A stretch of DNA of 64,000 nt from contig DAIDEE010000016.1 in the NCBI GenBank assembly GCA_027308685.1, positions 62,001 through 126,000 of the forward strand, given 5' to 3'. Source of the stretch: Acidocella sp. (lineage in GTDB: Bacteria; Pseudomonadota; Alphaproteobacteria; Acetobacterales; Acetobacteraceae). The position numbers were made by a program, and so were the translations under genes. This document shows, piece by piece, positions 55,278 through 63,696 of this stretch; the stretch's first letter is position 1, and each line of letters opens with the position of its first letter. Below the pieces are notes generated by a model. The model was not told the DNA's origin, searched no databases, and saw only the letters and a program-made list of their open reading frames with translations.

Positions 55278-56084
55278 CTAAACCTTCAGCGTCACACTCA
55301 CCGGCACATGATCCGAGGGTTGCACCCAGTCCCGCGCATCAACCAAAATTTTATGGCTCACCAGCCCGCCGGCCAGATCATCCGAGACCCAAACATGGTC
55401 CAGCCGCCGCCCGCGATTCGAGGCGCGCCAATCCCGGTTGCGGTATGACCACCACGTATAAAGCTTCTCCTCGGGCGGGACGAAATGCCGCAGCGCATCG
55501 GTAAAGCCCTCCGCCATCCACGCTTTCAGCCCGTTGGTTTCAACCGGCGTATGGCTGACAATATCGAGGAGTTGCTTGTGATTCCAAACATCGTTCTCCA
55601 TTGGCGCAATATTCAAATCCCCCACCAGTACGGCGCGATGCGGCGGATATTTGGCGAAATGCGCGCGGGCCTCGGCAATAAAATCTAGCTTATGGCCAAA
55701 TTTTACATTCTGCTCACGGTCTGGAATATCACCGCCCGCCGGCACGTAAAAATTATGAATAACAACCGGCGACGCACCAATATGGATTTGCGCTGACATG
55801 TGCCGGCAATCATTCTTCTCGCACCAATCTGGCGTATCGGCCACCAAACTGAGTGGCAGCTTGGAGAAAATCGCCACGCCATTATAACTTTTCATGCTGC
55901 GTTTGAGCACATGCGGAAATCCTATGGCCTCACCAAGGCTTTCAGGAAACGCCTCATCTGGCACCTTGGTTTCCTGCAAACAAATCACATCAGGCCGCAA
56001 CGCGGCGATTAGCGGCTCCAGTAACCCCTGGCGCAACCGCAGCGAGTTAATGTTCCAGGTGGCAATCGTGAGGTTTTTTGTCAT
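55278..56084 (-). CDS. xthA: Exodeoxyribonuclease III
   Basis: A 268-residue AP endonuclease / 3'-5' exonuclease for base excision repair. TWNINSLRLR (9-18), CLQETKVPDEAFP (about 35-47), GDLNIAPMENDVWN (about 148-161), YTWWSYRN (about 210-217) and LDHVWVSDDL plus PSDHVPVSV at the end are the EEP-family residues for metal binding and catalysis. Convergent with the hydratase gene, 31 bp after lolA. Confidence 0.96.
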   Translation of the reverse strand: MTKNLTIATWNINSLRLRQGLLEPLIAALRPDVICLQETKVPDEAFPESLGEAIGFPHVLKRSMKSYNGVAIFSKLPLSLVADTPDWCEKNDCRHMSAQIHIGASPVVIHNFYVPAGGDIPDREQNVKFGHKLDFIAEARAHFAKYPPHRAVLVGDLNIAPMENDVWNHKQLLDIVSHTPVETNGLKAWMAEGFTDALRHFVPPEEKLYTWWSYRNRDWRASNRGRRLDHVWVSDDLAGGLVSHKILVDARDWVQPSDHVPVSVTLKV

Positions 56085-56115
56085 GCCATGGTTTCACCAT
56101 GGCTGAACAATACGA

Positions 56116-56739
56116 TCAACCGCCCGAGGCTGACGTCTGACCTTGATAGGTAAACAATGAGTCCGGAAACGGCCCGCCCGGTGCGATATCATACAAGCTC
56201 ACCCGCGTCTGGCGCTGTTGCGCGTCCATCACAACCCATTGCCGTAGTTCCAGCGGGTTGGTGCCGAACACCAAGGTCAGGCTGCCTTCCTGCGGCTTGC
56301 CGGTACGAATTAACGTAAGATGCACCTCACCAAGTTGGCGATCGACATTGGTGACCGTTACATCGCCCGAAAGCACCACATGGTTGGCCAGCAAAATACC
56401 CAGTGGCGTTGCGCCCAACGGGATATTTGTGGTCTGCGAAAGGTCTGGGTCGTGATACACCAGCAACCCAAATCCGGCGACCAGCAGTTGCTTGTCTGGC
56501 GGATCATATTCAAAGCGCATTTTTCCAGGGCGTTGCAGCCAGGCCTTACCGGTCCTGGTTGAACCATCGGATGCTACTTGCAAAAAATTTGCTGTAAGTG
56601 AGGTCAATCCGTTCAAATAGGTCTGAACCTGATTGATCAAAACCGTATCAGCCGCACTAAGCGGCGCAGCTGATGCGAAACGAACCGGCGCAGCAAATGC
56701 AACGCCGGCTAGCAGGCTCAGTAGTAAACGACGATGCAT
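56116..56739 (-). CDS. lolA: Outer-membrane lipoprotein carrier protein LolA
   Basis: A 207-residue periplasmic chaperone that ferries lipoproteins from the inner membrane to LolB or the outer membrane. Signal peptide 1-about 24 (LAGVAFAAPVRFASA). LTANFLQVASDGSTRTGKAW and RPGKMRFEYDPPDKQLLVA are typical of LolA. Followed by xthA in the same direction and preceded by a MarR-type gene with a 13-bp gap. The usual ftsK neighbour is not seen. Confidence 0.9.
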   Translation of the reverse strand: MHRRLLLSLLAGVAFAAPVRFASAAPLSAADTVLINQVQTYLNGLTSLTANFLQVASDGSTRTGKAWLQRPGKMRFEYDPPDKQLLVAGFGLLVYHDPDLSQTTNIPLGATPLGILLANHVVLSGDVTVTNVDRQLGEVHLTLIRTGKPQEGSLTLVFGTNPLELRQWVVMDAQQRQTRVSLYDIAPGGPFPDSLFTYQGQTSASGG

Positions 56740-56752
56740 CGGCCTGATGGAA

Positions 56753-57133
56753 TCAGGCTGCAGCAGAGCGACGGCTAGCAGCTTCGGTCTTATTCGCGGC
56801 CAAAGCTTCGTTCATGATGTGCCGGGTTTCCCGCAGGAAAGCGGCACCCTTGACGGTACGCTGCACCAGCACACTGCGGCGGTCTGACGGGTCAACCTTG
56901 CGGCGGACAAAATCAAGCTCGGTCAAACGATCAAGCGCACGGGTAATCGCCGGCTTGGAGACGTTCAAATCCTGAGCAAGGCCACGAACCGTATGACCGC
57001 CTTCATTCAGATAGCATGTCAGAAATACACCCAACTGGCGTGCCGACAAATCAACACCATCCCGGCGAACCAGTGAAACGACGGTGTCACGAAGTATGCC
57101 GACCAGTTGGTCGGACGAAAGTTGCGCAGCCAT
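56753..57133 (-). CDS. MarR-family transcriptional regulator
   Basis: A 126-residue winged-helix protein. GHTVRGLAQDLNVSKPAITRALDRL (about 46-70) is the DNA-binding helix-turn-helix and KVDPSDRRSVLVQRT (about 79-93) the wing. It is upstream of lolA with a 13-bp gap and preceded by a perfect 7-5-7 inverted repeat 21 bp before the start, a good autoregulatory site. Its ligand is unknown. The C-terminal tail is basic and Ala-rich. Confidence 0.87.
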   Translation of the reverse strand: MAAQLSSDQLVGILRDTVVSLVRRDGVDLSARQLGVFLTCYLNEGGHTVRGLAQDLNVSKPAITRALDRLTELDFVRRKVDPSDRRSVLVQRTVKGAAFLRETRHIMNEALAANKTEAASRRSAAA

Positions 57134-57417
57134 TTTATACCCTTTCCCACGTAAGGCTTTTCAATTAAAAGCCATAATATCAAAAAACTAAAGATTATCG
57201 ACCGAACTAAGCATTCTCGGCTTCTACAAACAAATCTTCGAGCAACATATGTTTGTATTTATATGCTTGGCAGAGATTTATGATCTAATGATGACTTCGA
57301 CAACCCATCGAAACATGAAAACATTGCAATTTCATTTAATAAATTTTCGATCCAACGGCGTAATGGGATCACGATTTAGCGAGGCAAAATCATAAAATTC
57401 AAAAAATAACCCGAATA
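57134..57417. other. AT-rich intergenic region between the marR-type gene and the M17 peptidase gene
   Basis: 284 bp with no gene that I can support on either strand. It contains the 19-bp inverted repeat near its left end and is otherwise AT-rich without recognised RNA structure. It carries the promoter of the marR-lolA unit. Confidence 0.6.
57155..57173. promoter_or_regulatory. Perfect inverted repeat upstream of the marR-lolA genes
   Basis: GGCTTTT-CAATT-AAAAGCC, 7-bp arms and a 5-bp spacer, lies 21 bp upstream of the MarR-type start. Size and position fit an operator for that regulator. It would then also influence lolA and xthA. Confidence 0.5.
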
Positions 57418-58788
57418 TTAATAGAAATTAAAATTTTCTATAGCAGAAAATAATGCACGTAAAGATTGCGCTTCACCACCCTCGGGCCGTCCGGGCCGCG
57501 CCTGATCATTCCAGCAATACACGTCGATATGCGCCCAGGCGACATCGTGCGGCACAAAACGTTGTAAGAATAATGCGGCAACAATTGCACCCGCGAAAGG
57601 TTTCGCCGAAACTGTGTTCATATCCGCAACATTGCTATCCAGCCACGAGTCATAACCTGGCCATAAAGGTAGGCGCCACAACGGATCATGCGTCGTTTCA
57701 CCACCTGCCAGCAAGGCGTTTGCCAAATTATCGTCGTTACAAAACAATGCTGGCAAATCCGGCCCCAATGCTACCCGCGCAGCACCAGTCAACGTTGCAG
57801 CATCGATCAGCCAATCTGGCTTTTCCTTCGCGGCTTCTGCAAGCAGATCACAAAGCACTAACCGGCCTTCAGCATCGGTATTGCCAACTTCCACCGATTT
57901 ACCGGCATGTGTTTGAAGCACATCAGAGGGGCGCATAGCGCGGCCTGAAATACTATTTTCAACACAGCCAATCCGCACCTGCAAACGGATCGAAAGATCA
58001 GATGCCATAATCAATTTCGCGAGACCCAGCAAAATTGCCGCGCCACCCATGTCTTTTTTCATTCGCAACATGGCTGCGCTTGGTTTCAGGTCATAGCCCC
58101 CCGTGTCGAAGCAGACACCTTTGCCACACAATGAGATCATCGCAGATTGGTCTGTGGCCTTACTGCCACGCCATTCAAACAATGCCACCTGCCCAGGCCG
58201 CTCAGAGCCTGCTGCCACCGCTGCCAACGCAGGATAGCGTTTTTGTAATGGTAGCCCTGCAATTATCTCGGTCCTCGCACCAAACGCGGCGGCCATGCCA
58301 ACGGCCGCCCCGGCTAATTCGACCGGCCCTAAAATATTTGGCGGCGTATTAATCAGGTCACGAGCGAAGCAGACTGCCTCGGCGATCGCCACGCTACGTG
58401 GTTTAATCTGTGCTGACGATAATAAAGCAGGTGCTCGCTTACGTGGTTTGAAAGGCTCATATGCGTATGACCCCAGCAAAAACCCCAGCGCCGCCTCTTC
58501 AGCATCATAATCACCCGCCACCAGGCGCCATACGCTGGCTGCCGGCAACACCGATGCCAGATCTCCCAAAACATATGGCCCGCGCTCCTCGCCCAGACCA
58601 ACCACAGCCCCTGCCAAACCACTCTCACCGGCCAGCAAACAAACGTGCCGGGCGGCGGCTTCAAAGCGATGAGCACGCAATTGCCCCGCCTGCGCTAACG
58701 GCAAGCCTGACAAAAACACTTCCAACTCGGCCGGGCGAACCGCGTAAAGCGGCAGGGCACCCGCGTCATCCACCGTCAAACCAAGCAT
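57418..58788 (-). CDS. M17 leucyl aminopeptidase-family protein
   Basis: A 456-residue di-zinc aminopeptidase. GKGVCFDTGGYDLKPSAAM (about 224-242) and MKKDMGGAA (about 245-253) bring the metal-binding Lys/Asp, NTDAEGRLVLCD (about 300-311) is the M17 signature, and AATLTGAARVALG follows. The N-terminal domain (1-150) is divergent. It has a GGAGG site overlapping a triplet of ATGs; the third (58786-58788) has the best spacing. Its end coincides with an AT-rich gap. Confidence 0.9.
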   Translation of the reverse strand: MLGLTVDDAGALPLYAVRPAELEVFLSGLPLAQAGQLRAHRFEAAARHVCLLAGESGLAGAVVGLGEERGPYVLGDLASVLPAASVWRLVAGDYDAEEAALGFLLGSYAYEPFKPRKRAPALLSSAQIKPRSVAIAEAVCFARDLINTPPNILGPVELAGAAVGMAAAFGARTEIIAGLPLQKRYPALAAVAAGSERPGQVALFEWRGSKATDQSAMISLCGKGVCFDTGGYDLKPSAAMLRMKKDMGGAAILLGLAKLIMASDLSIRLQVRIGCVENSISGRAMRPSDVLQTHAGKSVEVGNTDAEGRLVLCDLLAEAAKEKPDWLIDAATLTGAARVALGPDLPALFCNDDNLANALLAGGETTHDPLWRLPLWPGYDSWLDSNVADMNTVSAKPFAGAIVAALFLQRFVPHDVAWAHIDVYCWNDQARPGRPEGGEAQSLRALFSAIENFNFY

Positions 58789-58856
58789 CATCATCCTCCA
58801 ATCTCGAAGATGCGACTATCAATGATCCTATGGCGTCACGTCCAGTCGTGAAAATT

Positions 58857-59120
58857 TTAGCTGATACGCTCCAGATCGATGGCGGCCACCCGGCCTTCGC
58901 GCTGCTGAAGGGCAAATTTTATCCTCTCGCCCTCATTCAGCTTCCGAAGCCCGGCGCGTTGAACCGCGCTGATGTGGACGAAAATATCTTCGCCGCCGGT
59001 TTCAGGGGCGATAAACCCATAGCCTTTGCCTGGATTAAACCATTTCACCATCCCAACCAAAATGGCTTGTTGGGCTTGGTTTGCTGGAGTGTAGGTTGTC
59101 TCAAGTTGTGCCGTTTCCAT
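58857..59120 (-). CDS. Cold-shock domain protein
   Basis: An 87-residue RNA-binding protein with one CSD. VGMVKWFNPGKGYGFIAPE (about 22-40) holds RNP1 (KGYGFI), and EDIFVHISAVQRAGL (about 43-57) holds RNP2 (IFVHIS). ERIKFALQQREGRVAA follows. A 20-residue Thr/Gln-rich N-terminal tail is additional to the usual 67-residue CspA. ATG 59118-59120 follows AAAGGTG. The gcrA gene lies upstream, separated by a strong terminator. Confidence 0.92.
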   Translation of the reverse strand: METAQLETTYTPANQAQQAILVGMVKWFNPGKGYGFIAPETGGEDIFVHISAVQRAGLRKLNEGERIKFALQQREGRVAAIDLERIS

Positions 59121-59172
59121 GTGAATCACCTTTATTCGCCCATACGAGAGAGCGATGGCTTATTTTATTCCC

Positions 59173-59196
59173 GGCTTAATCTCCGGAATTGAAGCC
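59173..59196. promoter_or_regulatory. Imperfect palindrome in the 5' region of the cold-shock gene
   Basis: A 24-bp imperfect inverted repeat with GGCTT and AAGCC ends and a TCCGGA centre, between the gcrA terminator and the cold-shock gene. It might fold in the leader RNA; leader structures often regulate cold-shock genes. Low confidence. Confidence 0.25.
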
Positions 59197-59241
59197 TAAA
59201 CCCTTAAAGGCGGAAACGGCAAATAAAATATCGGGAAACAT

Positions 59242-59277
59242 TAAAACCTGACAAGCACCCGGCCCGTCAGGTTTTTA
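59242..59277 (-). terminator. Rho-independent terminator of gcrA
   Basis: A perfect 10-bp stem AAAACCTGAC / GTCAGGTTTT with a 13-nt GC-rich loop, followed on the minus strand by a T-run. It starts about 10 bp after the gcrA stop. Confidence 0.9.
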
Positions 59278-59286
59278 AATTCATAT

Positions 59287-59736
59287 TTAGGCGGCATCCT
59301 CACGCCGGTCGCGCACGCGCACATAAGCAATCGCGGCATGCTCTTCGCAGTATGGCTTACCCGCCGCCGCGCTGGCATTGCAGAAATGAAAGCTCGGTTT
59401 GCCCGGCTCGCCAATCGGCCAGCAGCACGGGGTCTCGCGTGAGCTGCTCTTGGGCACGGAAACCACCTGGCGCAGTACCGGCACAGGTGCCCCCAGTGAC
59501 GCTGCGAGCGGCGGCAGGGTTGGGCCTTGCGTACGGCGCGGGGTGGCAGCACGTGGCGCACCATTCTCACCGGTGCCCCGGCGAATTGGCGAAGGCCGCG
59601 GCGGCAGGTTCAGCCGGTGGGCTTTGCCGACCACCGCGTTCTTGGAAATATTCAACCGACGGCCAATTTCAGCGGTAGAAAGACCCTCGGCCCAAAGGGC
59701 GCGAAGTTTAGCAATAATTTCTTCTGACCACTCCAT
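59287..59736 (-). CDS. gcrA: Cell-cycle regulator GcrA
   Basis: A 149-residue sigma70-associated regulator that activates promoters carrying methylated GANTC sites. The N-terminal HTH MEWSEEIIAKLRALWAEGLS and STAEIGRRLNISKNAVVGKA is the GcrA signature. A Pro-rich linker (45-100) leads to the sigma-binding domain with CCWPIGEPGKPSFHFC and YCEEHAAIAY. ATG 59734-59736 follows GAGGAGG; earlier in-frame starts lack one. Two GANTC sites lie upstream, consistent with feedback via CcrM methylation. Confidence 0.93.
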   Translation of the reverse strand: MEWSEEIIAKLRALWAEGLSTAEIGRRLNISKNAVVGKAHRLNLPPRPSPIRRGTGENGAPRAATPRRTQGPTLPPLAASLGAPVPVLRQVVSVPKSSSRETPCCWPIGEPGKPSFHFCNASAAAGKPYCEEHAAIAYVRVRDRREDAA

Positions 59737-59780
59737 ATCGTGGGCCTCCTCTATGTATCTACTACATACAGTAGAGAAGC

Positions 59781-59821
59781 GACTCGAAAACCTCAATATC
59801 TAGACAGCTCAACACCGAGTC
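59781..59821. promoter_or_regulatory. Two GANTC sites upstream of gcrA
   Basis: GACTC (59781-59785) and GAGTC (59817-59821) lie 45 and 81 bp upstream of the gcrA start. They fit CcrM methylation sites in a promoter region. Two in 100 bp is above the expectation of about 0.4 but not decisive. Confidence 0.35.
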
Positions 59822-59836
59822 TTTTCTGTGGACAAC

Positions 59837-60349
59837 TTATTTCACGGCCTCCCCGGGGAAGGCGCCCCAGAAATCAGCGCGATTGAGATATCCCGATTCC
59901 GAGCCTACCGCGACTTTGCACCAGTCTGCACCCGCCTCACAGGTCAGCAGCACGCCAGAAACCCCGAAATCCAGTAATGCGACCAACCCCGACTCGGCAG
60001 ATTCACTTGAATTCAAACGCGCTTTAGGCACCGTGACGATGAAACCACGCCGGGGCCGAATGGTCGCCATATGCACCCAGCCGGTACCGCCATCAGGCGC
60101 CAAAATCTGCCGCCACACGTCAAACTCGCCAATAATCTCCACCGGCAACCCGTCGCGCTGGTAAACCCAGGTCACGGGGTACTGAAACCCCGGCCCGGCA
60201 CGCACATTTACTTTGTCAGTCCGCAAGGACACAAACCGCGGCACCGGCAACTTGCTCACAATGCCCAGCGCCGGGCCGGGGCCAGTACCCTCAGGTGCCG
60301 CTGTCCAGCCCGCCAGTAACAGCACCAAGGCCAGCAGCCAAAACCGCAT
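59837..60349 (-). CDS. Exported bacterial SH3 domain protein
   Basis: A 170-residue protein with a signal peptide (1-about 18, WLLALVLLLAGWTAA). The mature part has two SH3b-like repeats: VSLRTDKVNVRAGPGFQYPV / DVWRQILAPDGGTGWVHMA near 41-93, then VLLTCEAGADWCKVAVGSES / GYLNRADFWG near 128-160. Such proteins may bind peptidoglycan or assist envelope maintenance. Start is the ATG 60347-60349, overlapping the moeB stop by one base (TAATG); a longer start would lie in moeB. Confidence 0.82.
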   Translation of the reverse strand: MRFWLLALVLLLAGWTAAPEGTGPGPALGIVSKLPVPRFVSLRTDKVNVRAGPGFQYPVTWVYQRDGLPVEIIGEFDVWRQILAPDGGTGWVHMATIRPRRGFIVTVPKARLNSSESAESGLVALLDFGVSGVLLTCEAGADWCKVAVGSESGYLNRADFWGAFPGEAVK

Positions 60350-61110
60350 TAGTGGCAAACCTTGCAGTGCGGGTCGCGCTTTAAACGCACAATCCGAAAC
60401 TGCATGGCCAACGCGTCCCATATCAGCAATCGGCCGGAGAGCGTTTCACCAATCCCCATAATTTCCTTCAGCACTTCGGTGGCCTGCAATGTACCCATAA
60501 CCCCGGTCACAGCGCCCAGCACACCGGCCTCGCTGCAACTCGGCACCAGGCCGGGCGGTGGCGGTTCAGGGTAGAGGCAGCGATAACATGGCCCGGTGGG
60601 GTCGGCGTGCGGCTTGAAGGTGGAGAGCTGGCCTTCAAAGCGCAATACCGCCGCTGAAACCAGAGTCCGCTGCGCCGCCACGCAGGCGTCGGCCAGCAGA
60701 AACCGAGTCTCGAAATTATCGGTACCGTCACAAATAATATCGTAGGGCTCGATCAGTGCCCGGACGTTATCCGCATCCAACCGCACCGCAAATGTTTGCA
60801 CATTCACCAGCGGGTTGATCTCATTCATGGCCTGCGCGGCTGACTCAACCTTCAGCGCACCAATCCGGGCGGTGGTGTGTGCAATCTGCCGCTGCAAATT
60901 GGAGAGTTCCAACAGGTCAGCGTCAACAATGCCGATCGTACCAACCCCCGCCGCAGCCAGATACAACGCCAACGGCGAGCCCAGGCCACCGGCACCCACA
61001 ATCAGCACCTTCGCCGCCTTCAGTTTGGCTTGCCCGGTGCCACCCACCTCGCGCAACAAAATATGCCGCGCGTAGCGATTAACCTCAGCCTCGGAAAAAT
61101 CGAAATCCAA
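60349..61110 (-). CDS. moeB: MoeB/ThiF-type sulfur-carrier adenylyltransferase
   Basis: A 253-residue E1-like enzyme that adenylates the C-terminus of MoaD- or ThiS-type sulfur carriers. GAGGLGSPLALYLAAAGVG (about 39-57) binds ATP, DNFETRFLLADACV (about 130-143) follows, CYRC and CKVC bind zinc, and PSCSEAGVLG has the conserved Cys. It could serve molybdopterin (with moaB in this window) or thiamine. Its stop overlaps the SH3 protein start. Confidence 0.88.
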   Translation of the reverse strand: MDFDFSEAEVNRYARHILLREVGGTGQAKLKAAKVLIVGAGGLGSPLALYLAAAGVGTIGIVDADLLELSNLQRQIAHTTARIGALKVESAAQAMNEINPLVNVQTFAVRLDADNVRALIEPYDIICDGTDNFETRFLLADACVAAQRTLVSAAVLRFEGQLSTFKPHADPTGPCYRCLYPEPPPPGLVPSCSEAGVLGAVTGVMGTLQATEVLKEIMGIGETLSGRLLIWDALAMQFRIVRLKRDPHCKVCH

Positions 61111-61113
61111 GTT

Positions 61114-61377
61114 TCACATGCCAATAGCGCGGCGATAAACATCTAACAGGGTTTCCTGCTCCTCGATTTCCGCAGGCTCCTGCTTACGAATTCTGATGAG
61201 CTGGCGAAGTACCTTCACATCGAATCCCGCAGACTTCGCCTCTGAATAAATATCCTTAATATCTGAACCAAGCGCTTTGCGCTCTTCTTCCAGCCGTTCA
61301 ATCCTGTCGACGATGCTGCGCAGCCGCTCGCCGGCAACATTGGTGGGTTTTTCATCAGAGGTGGCATCAAGCGCCAT
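61114..61377 (-). CDS. gapR: GapR-type DUF2312 nucleoid-associated protein
   Basis: An 87-residue DUF2312 protein. In Caulobacter, GapR binds overtwisted AT-rich DNA ahead of replication and transcription and stimulates topoisomerases. RLRSIVDRIERLEEERKALG and DIKDIYSEAKSAGFDVKVLR (about 38-57), then RIRKQEPAEIEEQETLLDVY match the family throughout. The N-terminal half is a coiled coil for dimerisation. It is 3 bp before moeB and follows DUF1244 on the same strand. Confidence 0.9.
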   Translation of the reverse strand: MALDATSDEKPTNVAGERLRSIVDRIERLEEERKALGSDIKDIYSEAKSAGFDVKVLRQLIRIRKQEPAEIEEQETLLDVYRRAIGM

Positions 61378-61431
61378 ATGGTTTGTCCTTAAAGTAGGGC
61401 TGCATGGGATAGAACTGTGCAGCCTGCCGGG

Positions 61432-61749
61432 TCAATGGTTGTGCTGGGCGATGGCCTTCACAAATTCGGCCTGCGTCTCGGCGGAGGCCGGTGTCTGGTT
61501 CTGCGCCTGCCATTCCTTGTAGGGCATCCCATAAATAATCTCACGGGCATCGGCATCGGCCAAAATCAGCCCCTTGGCCTCGGCAGCTTCGCGGTACCAG
61601 CGCGAGAGGCAGTTGCGGCAAAACCCGGCCAGATTCATCATGTCGATATTCTGCACATCCGGCCGCCCACGCAAATGTGCCACAAGTGCGCGAAAAGCAG
61701 CCGCTTCAAGGGCTTGGGTGGTGGCTTCATCAAATTCCGGCTTGGTCAT
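61432..61749 (-). CDS. DUF1244 family protein
   Basis: A 105-residue soluble protein of no known function. AFRALVAHLRGRPDVQNIDM, NLAGFCRNCLSRWY (about 40-53) with the conserved C-x2-C, and YGMPYKEWQ (about 73-81) match DUF1244. The Cys pair may bind metal. It is common next to gapR-type genes in alphaproteobacteria (from memory). Divergent from the glycerate kinase gene. Confidence 0.85.
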   Translation of the reverse strand: MTKPEFDEATTQALEAAAFRALVAHLRGRPDVQNIDMMNLAGFCRNCLSRWYREAAEAKGLILADADAREIIYGMPYKEWQAQNQTPASAETQAEFVKAIAQHNH

Positions 61750-61784
61750 GGTGTTACTCCTCAGGTTTTGGCATATAGGCGCTC

Positions 61785-62909
61785 ATGGGAGATGATAACG
61801 CCAAATTATTGCGCGGCATATTCGCCGCTGCCGTTGCCGCCGCCGACCCGGCTCTCACGCTGGCCAAGCACCTGCCGCCGCCCGGCTTGGGCCGTAACAT
61901 TGTCATCGGCGCCGGCAAAGCCGCAGCATCGATGGCGGTGGCCCTGGAAGCCGCCTGGCCGGATGTGAGCATCGAGGGGGTCGTGGTTACCCGCTACGGA
62001 CATTTTCTGGCCACCCAAAAAATTAAAGTTTTGGAAGCTGCCCACCCGGTGCCGGACAGTGCCAGCGAAGCCGCTGCCCGCGAGATCATGGCCACTGTGC
62101 AAGGCCTGACCCCGCAGGACCAGGTGATCGCCCTGATCTCCGGTGGGGCCTCCGCGCTGCTCGCCCTGCCCGTTCCTGGCCTCACTCTGGCGGATAAGCA
62201 ACTGGTGGCCAAAGCCCTTCTCGCCTCGGGGGCGCCGATTGCCACCATGAACCGAATTCGCCGGCAATTATCGGCGGTGAAAGGCGGCAAACTGGCCGCC
62301 GCCTGTGGTCCTGCCCGGTTAGTCACACTCGCCATCAGCGATGTGCCCGGCGACTCCCCGGCCATCATCGGCTCAGGCCCCACCTGGTTTGAAGGCGCCG
62401 ATTATCGAATGATCGCAACACCGCAAAAAGCCCTGGAAGCCGCCGCTGCATTCGCCCAGACACATCACTTGAAAACCAAAATCCTCGGTGACGCGCTGGA
62501 GGGCGAATCAGCCGAATTAGGCCGCAGCATGGCCGCCCAGGCCTTGGCCGAAAGCGGGCCAGTTGTATTGCTCTCAGGCGGTGAGACCACCGTGACGATC
62601 GGCGACACCAAACCCGGCCGCGGCGGGCGCAACACCGAATTCCTGCTAAGTTTGGCCATCGCCCTCAATGGTGCCCGCAATATCTACGCCATTGCCGGCG
62701 ACTCTGATGGCATCGATGGCACCGAAGATGCCGCCGGTGCCCTGATCAGCCCGGACACATTGGCCAGAGCGCGCAGCGCCGGGCTCGACCCCGCCGCACA
62801 TCTCAAAGCTCATGACAGTTACAGCCTGTTTGCAGCGCTAAACGACCTGGTGATCACCGGCCCTACATTAACGAATGTAAATGATATTCGGGCAATTTTA
62901 ATCGCTTAG
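61785..62909 (+). CDS. Glycerate 2-kinase (MOFRL family)
   Basis: A 374-residue kinase phosphorylating D-glycerate to 2-phosphoglycerate, in the serine cycle or in tartrate/glycolate use; relatives are also annotated TtuD or hydroxypyruvate reductase. NIVIGAGKAAASMAVALE (about 38-55), LISGGASALLALPVPGLTL (about 119-137), and the MOFRL segment GDTKPGRGGRNTEFLLSLA (about 268-286) are diagnostic. Enolase, in this window, would use the product. Confidence 0.9.
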   Translation: MGDDNAKLLRGIFAAAVAAADPALTLAKHLPPPGLGRNIVIGAGKAAASMAVALEAAWPDVSIEGVVVTRYGHFLATQKIKVLEAAHPVPDSASEAAAREIMATVQGLTPQDQVIALISGGASALLALPVPGLTLADKQLVAKALLASGAPIATMNRIRRQLSAVKGGKLAAACGPARLVTLAISDVPGDSPAIIGSGPTWFEGADYRMIATPQKALEAAAAFAQTHHLKTKILGDALEGESAELGRSMAAQALAESGPVVLLSGGETTVTIGDTKPGRGGRNTEFLLSLAIALNGARNIYAIAGDSDGIDGTEDAAGALISPDTLARARSAGLDPAAHLKAHDSYSLFAALNDLVITGPTLTNVNDIRAILIA

Positions 62910-63024
62910 GTAAATATCTCGAGAGACACGGGATGTTTGTAATCTTGGATGGGTTGGGTATCACCGCGAATCAGGGTATCTGCCTTCGAGAAACACGATG
63001 TCTCACGCTCAAAGGCTTTGAAAA

Positions 63025-63696
63025 TTGAATTTACCGACTTTCGCGACCGCATCTGGCAACCGTGCAAAGGCGCTCAAACTATCCGGTTTTTGCATCATGG
63101 CGGCCCTTGCCGGATGTGCAAAACCAGCCCCGTTGGCGCAAGCGCCAGCGCCGCCAGCGCCGGTTGGTCATGTTTATCAAAGCCTGGTTTCGGTGCCGCC
63201 GGCGCCAAAATGGGTGCATATCAAGCCTGACGATCAGGAAAAAATTCAGACTGCTTTTAACGTGATTGGCCTGAAATCGGCTCTGATGGTTGGCGCGTTG
63301 TCATGTGGCCAGCAAAATCAATACGACACTTTTATGCGCGCCTTCCAACCGCATATTCTGGCTGACCAGCATATGATGGACGCCTATTTCAGACGAATTG
63401 GCGGCCAAACCAAGGAGGACCAGTTTGTCACGCTGCTGGCCAACAACCAGTCGGTCGGCGGCCTCGAGCAGGGTAAAATTTTCTGTCTTAACAATGAAGC
63501 CGAATTCGAGCGGGTGGCCAGCTTCAAAACCCCTGAGGAACTCGACAGCTTTGTAACCGACCAATCGCCGACGCCGATCGTTACGGCAGTGGTTGACCCA
63601 ACACCGGTACATCCTAAAAAAATTAAAAAACCGATCAAACATACATCAACCACCAGCACCTCGGAAAAATCGACCGCCAGCCCAACTCATTCATAA
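63025..63696 (+). CDS. Putative lipoprotein with Thr/Ser-rich C-terminus
   Basis: A 223-residue protein that I do not recognise. A lipobox ALAGC (Cys31) after a hydrophobic stretch LSGFCIMAALAG predicts a lipoprotein. A Pro/Ala-rich spacer (33-60) follows, then a probably helical domain (about 66-170) and a low-complexity tail rich in Lys, Thr and Ser (about 195-223). Start is TTG with AAAGG about 10 nt upstream. The stop overlaps the start of the next gene as TAATG. Possibly an Acetobacteraceae-restricted envelope protein (inference). Confidence 0.6.
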   Translation: MNLPTFATASGNRAKALKLSGFCIMAALAGCAKPAPLAQAPAPPAPVGHVYQSLVSVPPAPKWVHIKPDDQEKIQTAFNVIGLKSALMVGALSCGQQNQYDTFMRAFQPHILADQHMMDAYFRRIGGQTKEDQFVTLLANNQSVGGLEQGKIFCLNNEAEFERVASFKTPEELDSFVTDQSPTPIVTAVVDPTPVHPKKIKKPIKHTSTTSTSEKSTASPTHS

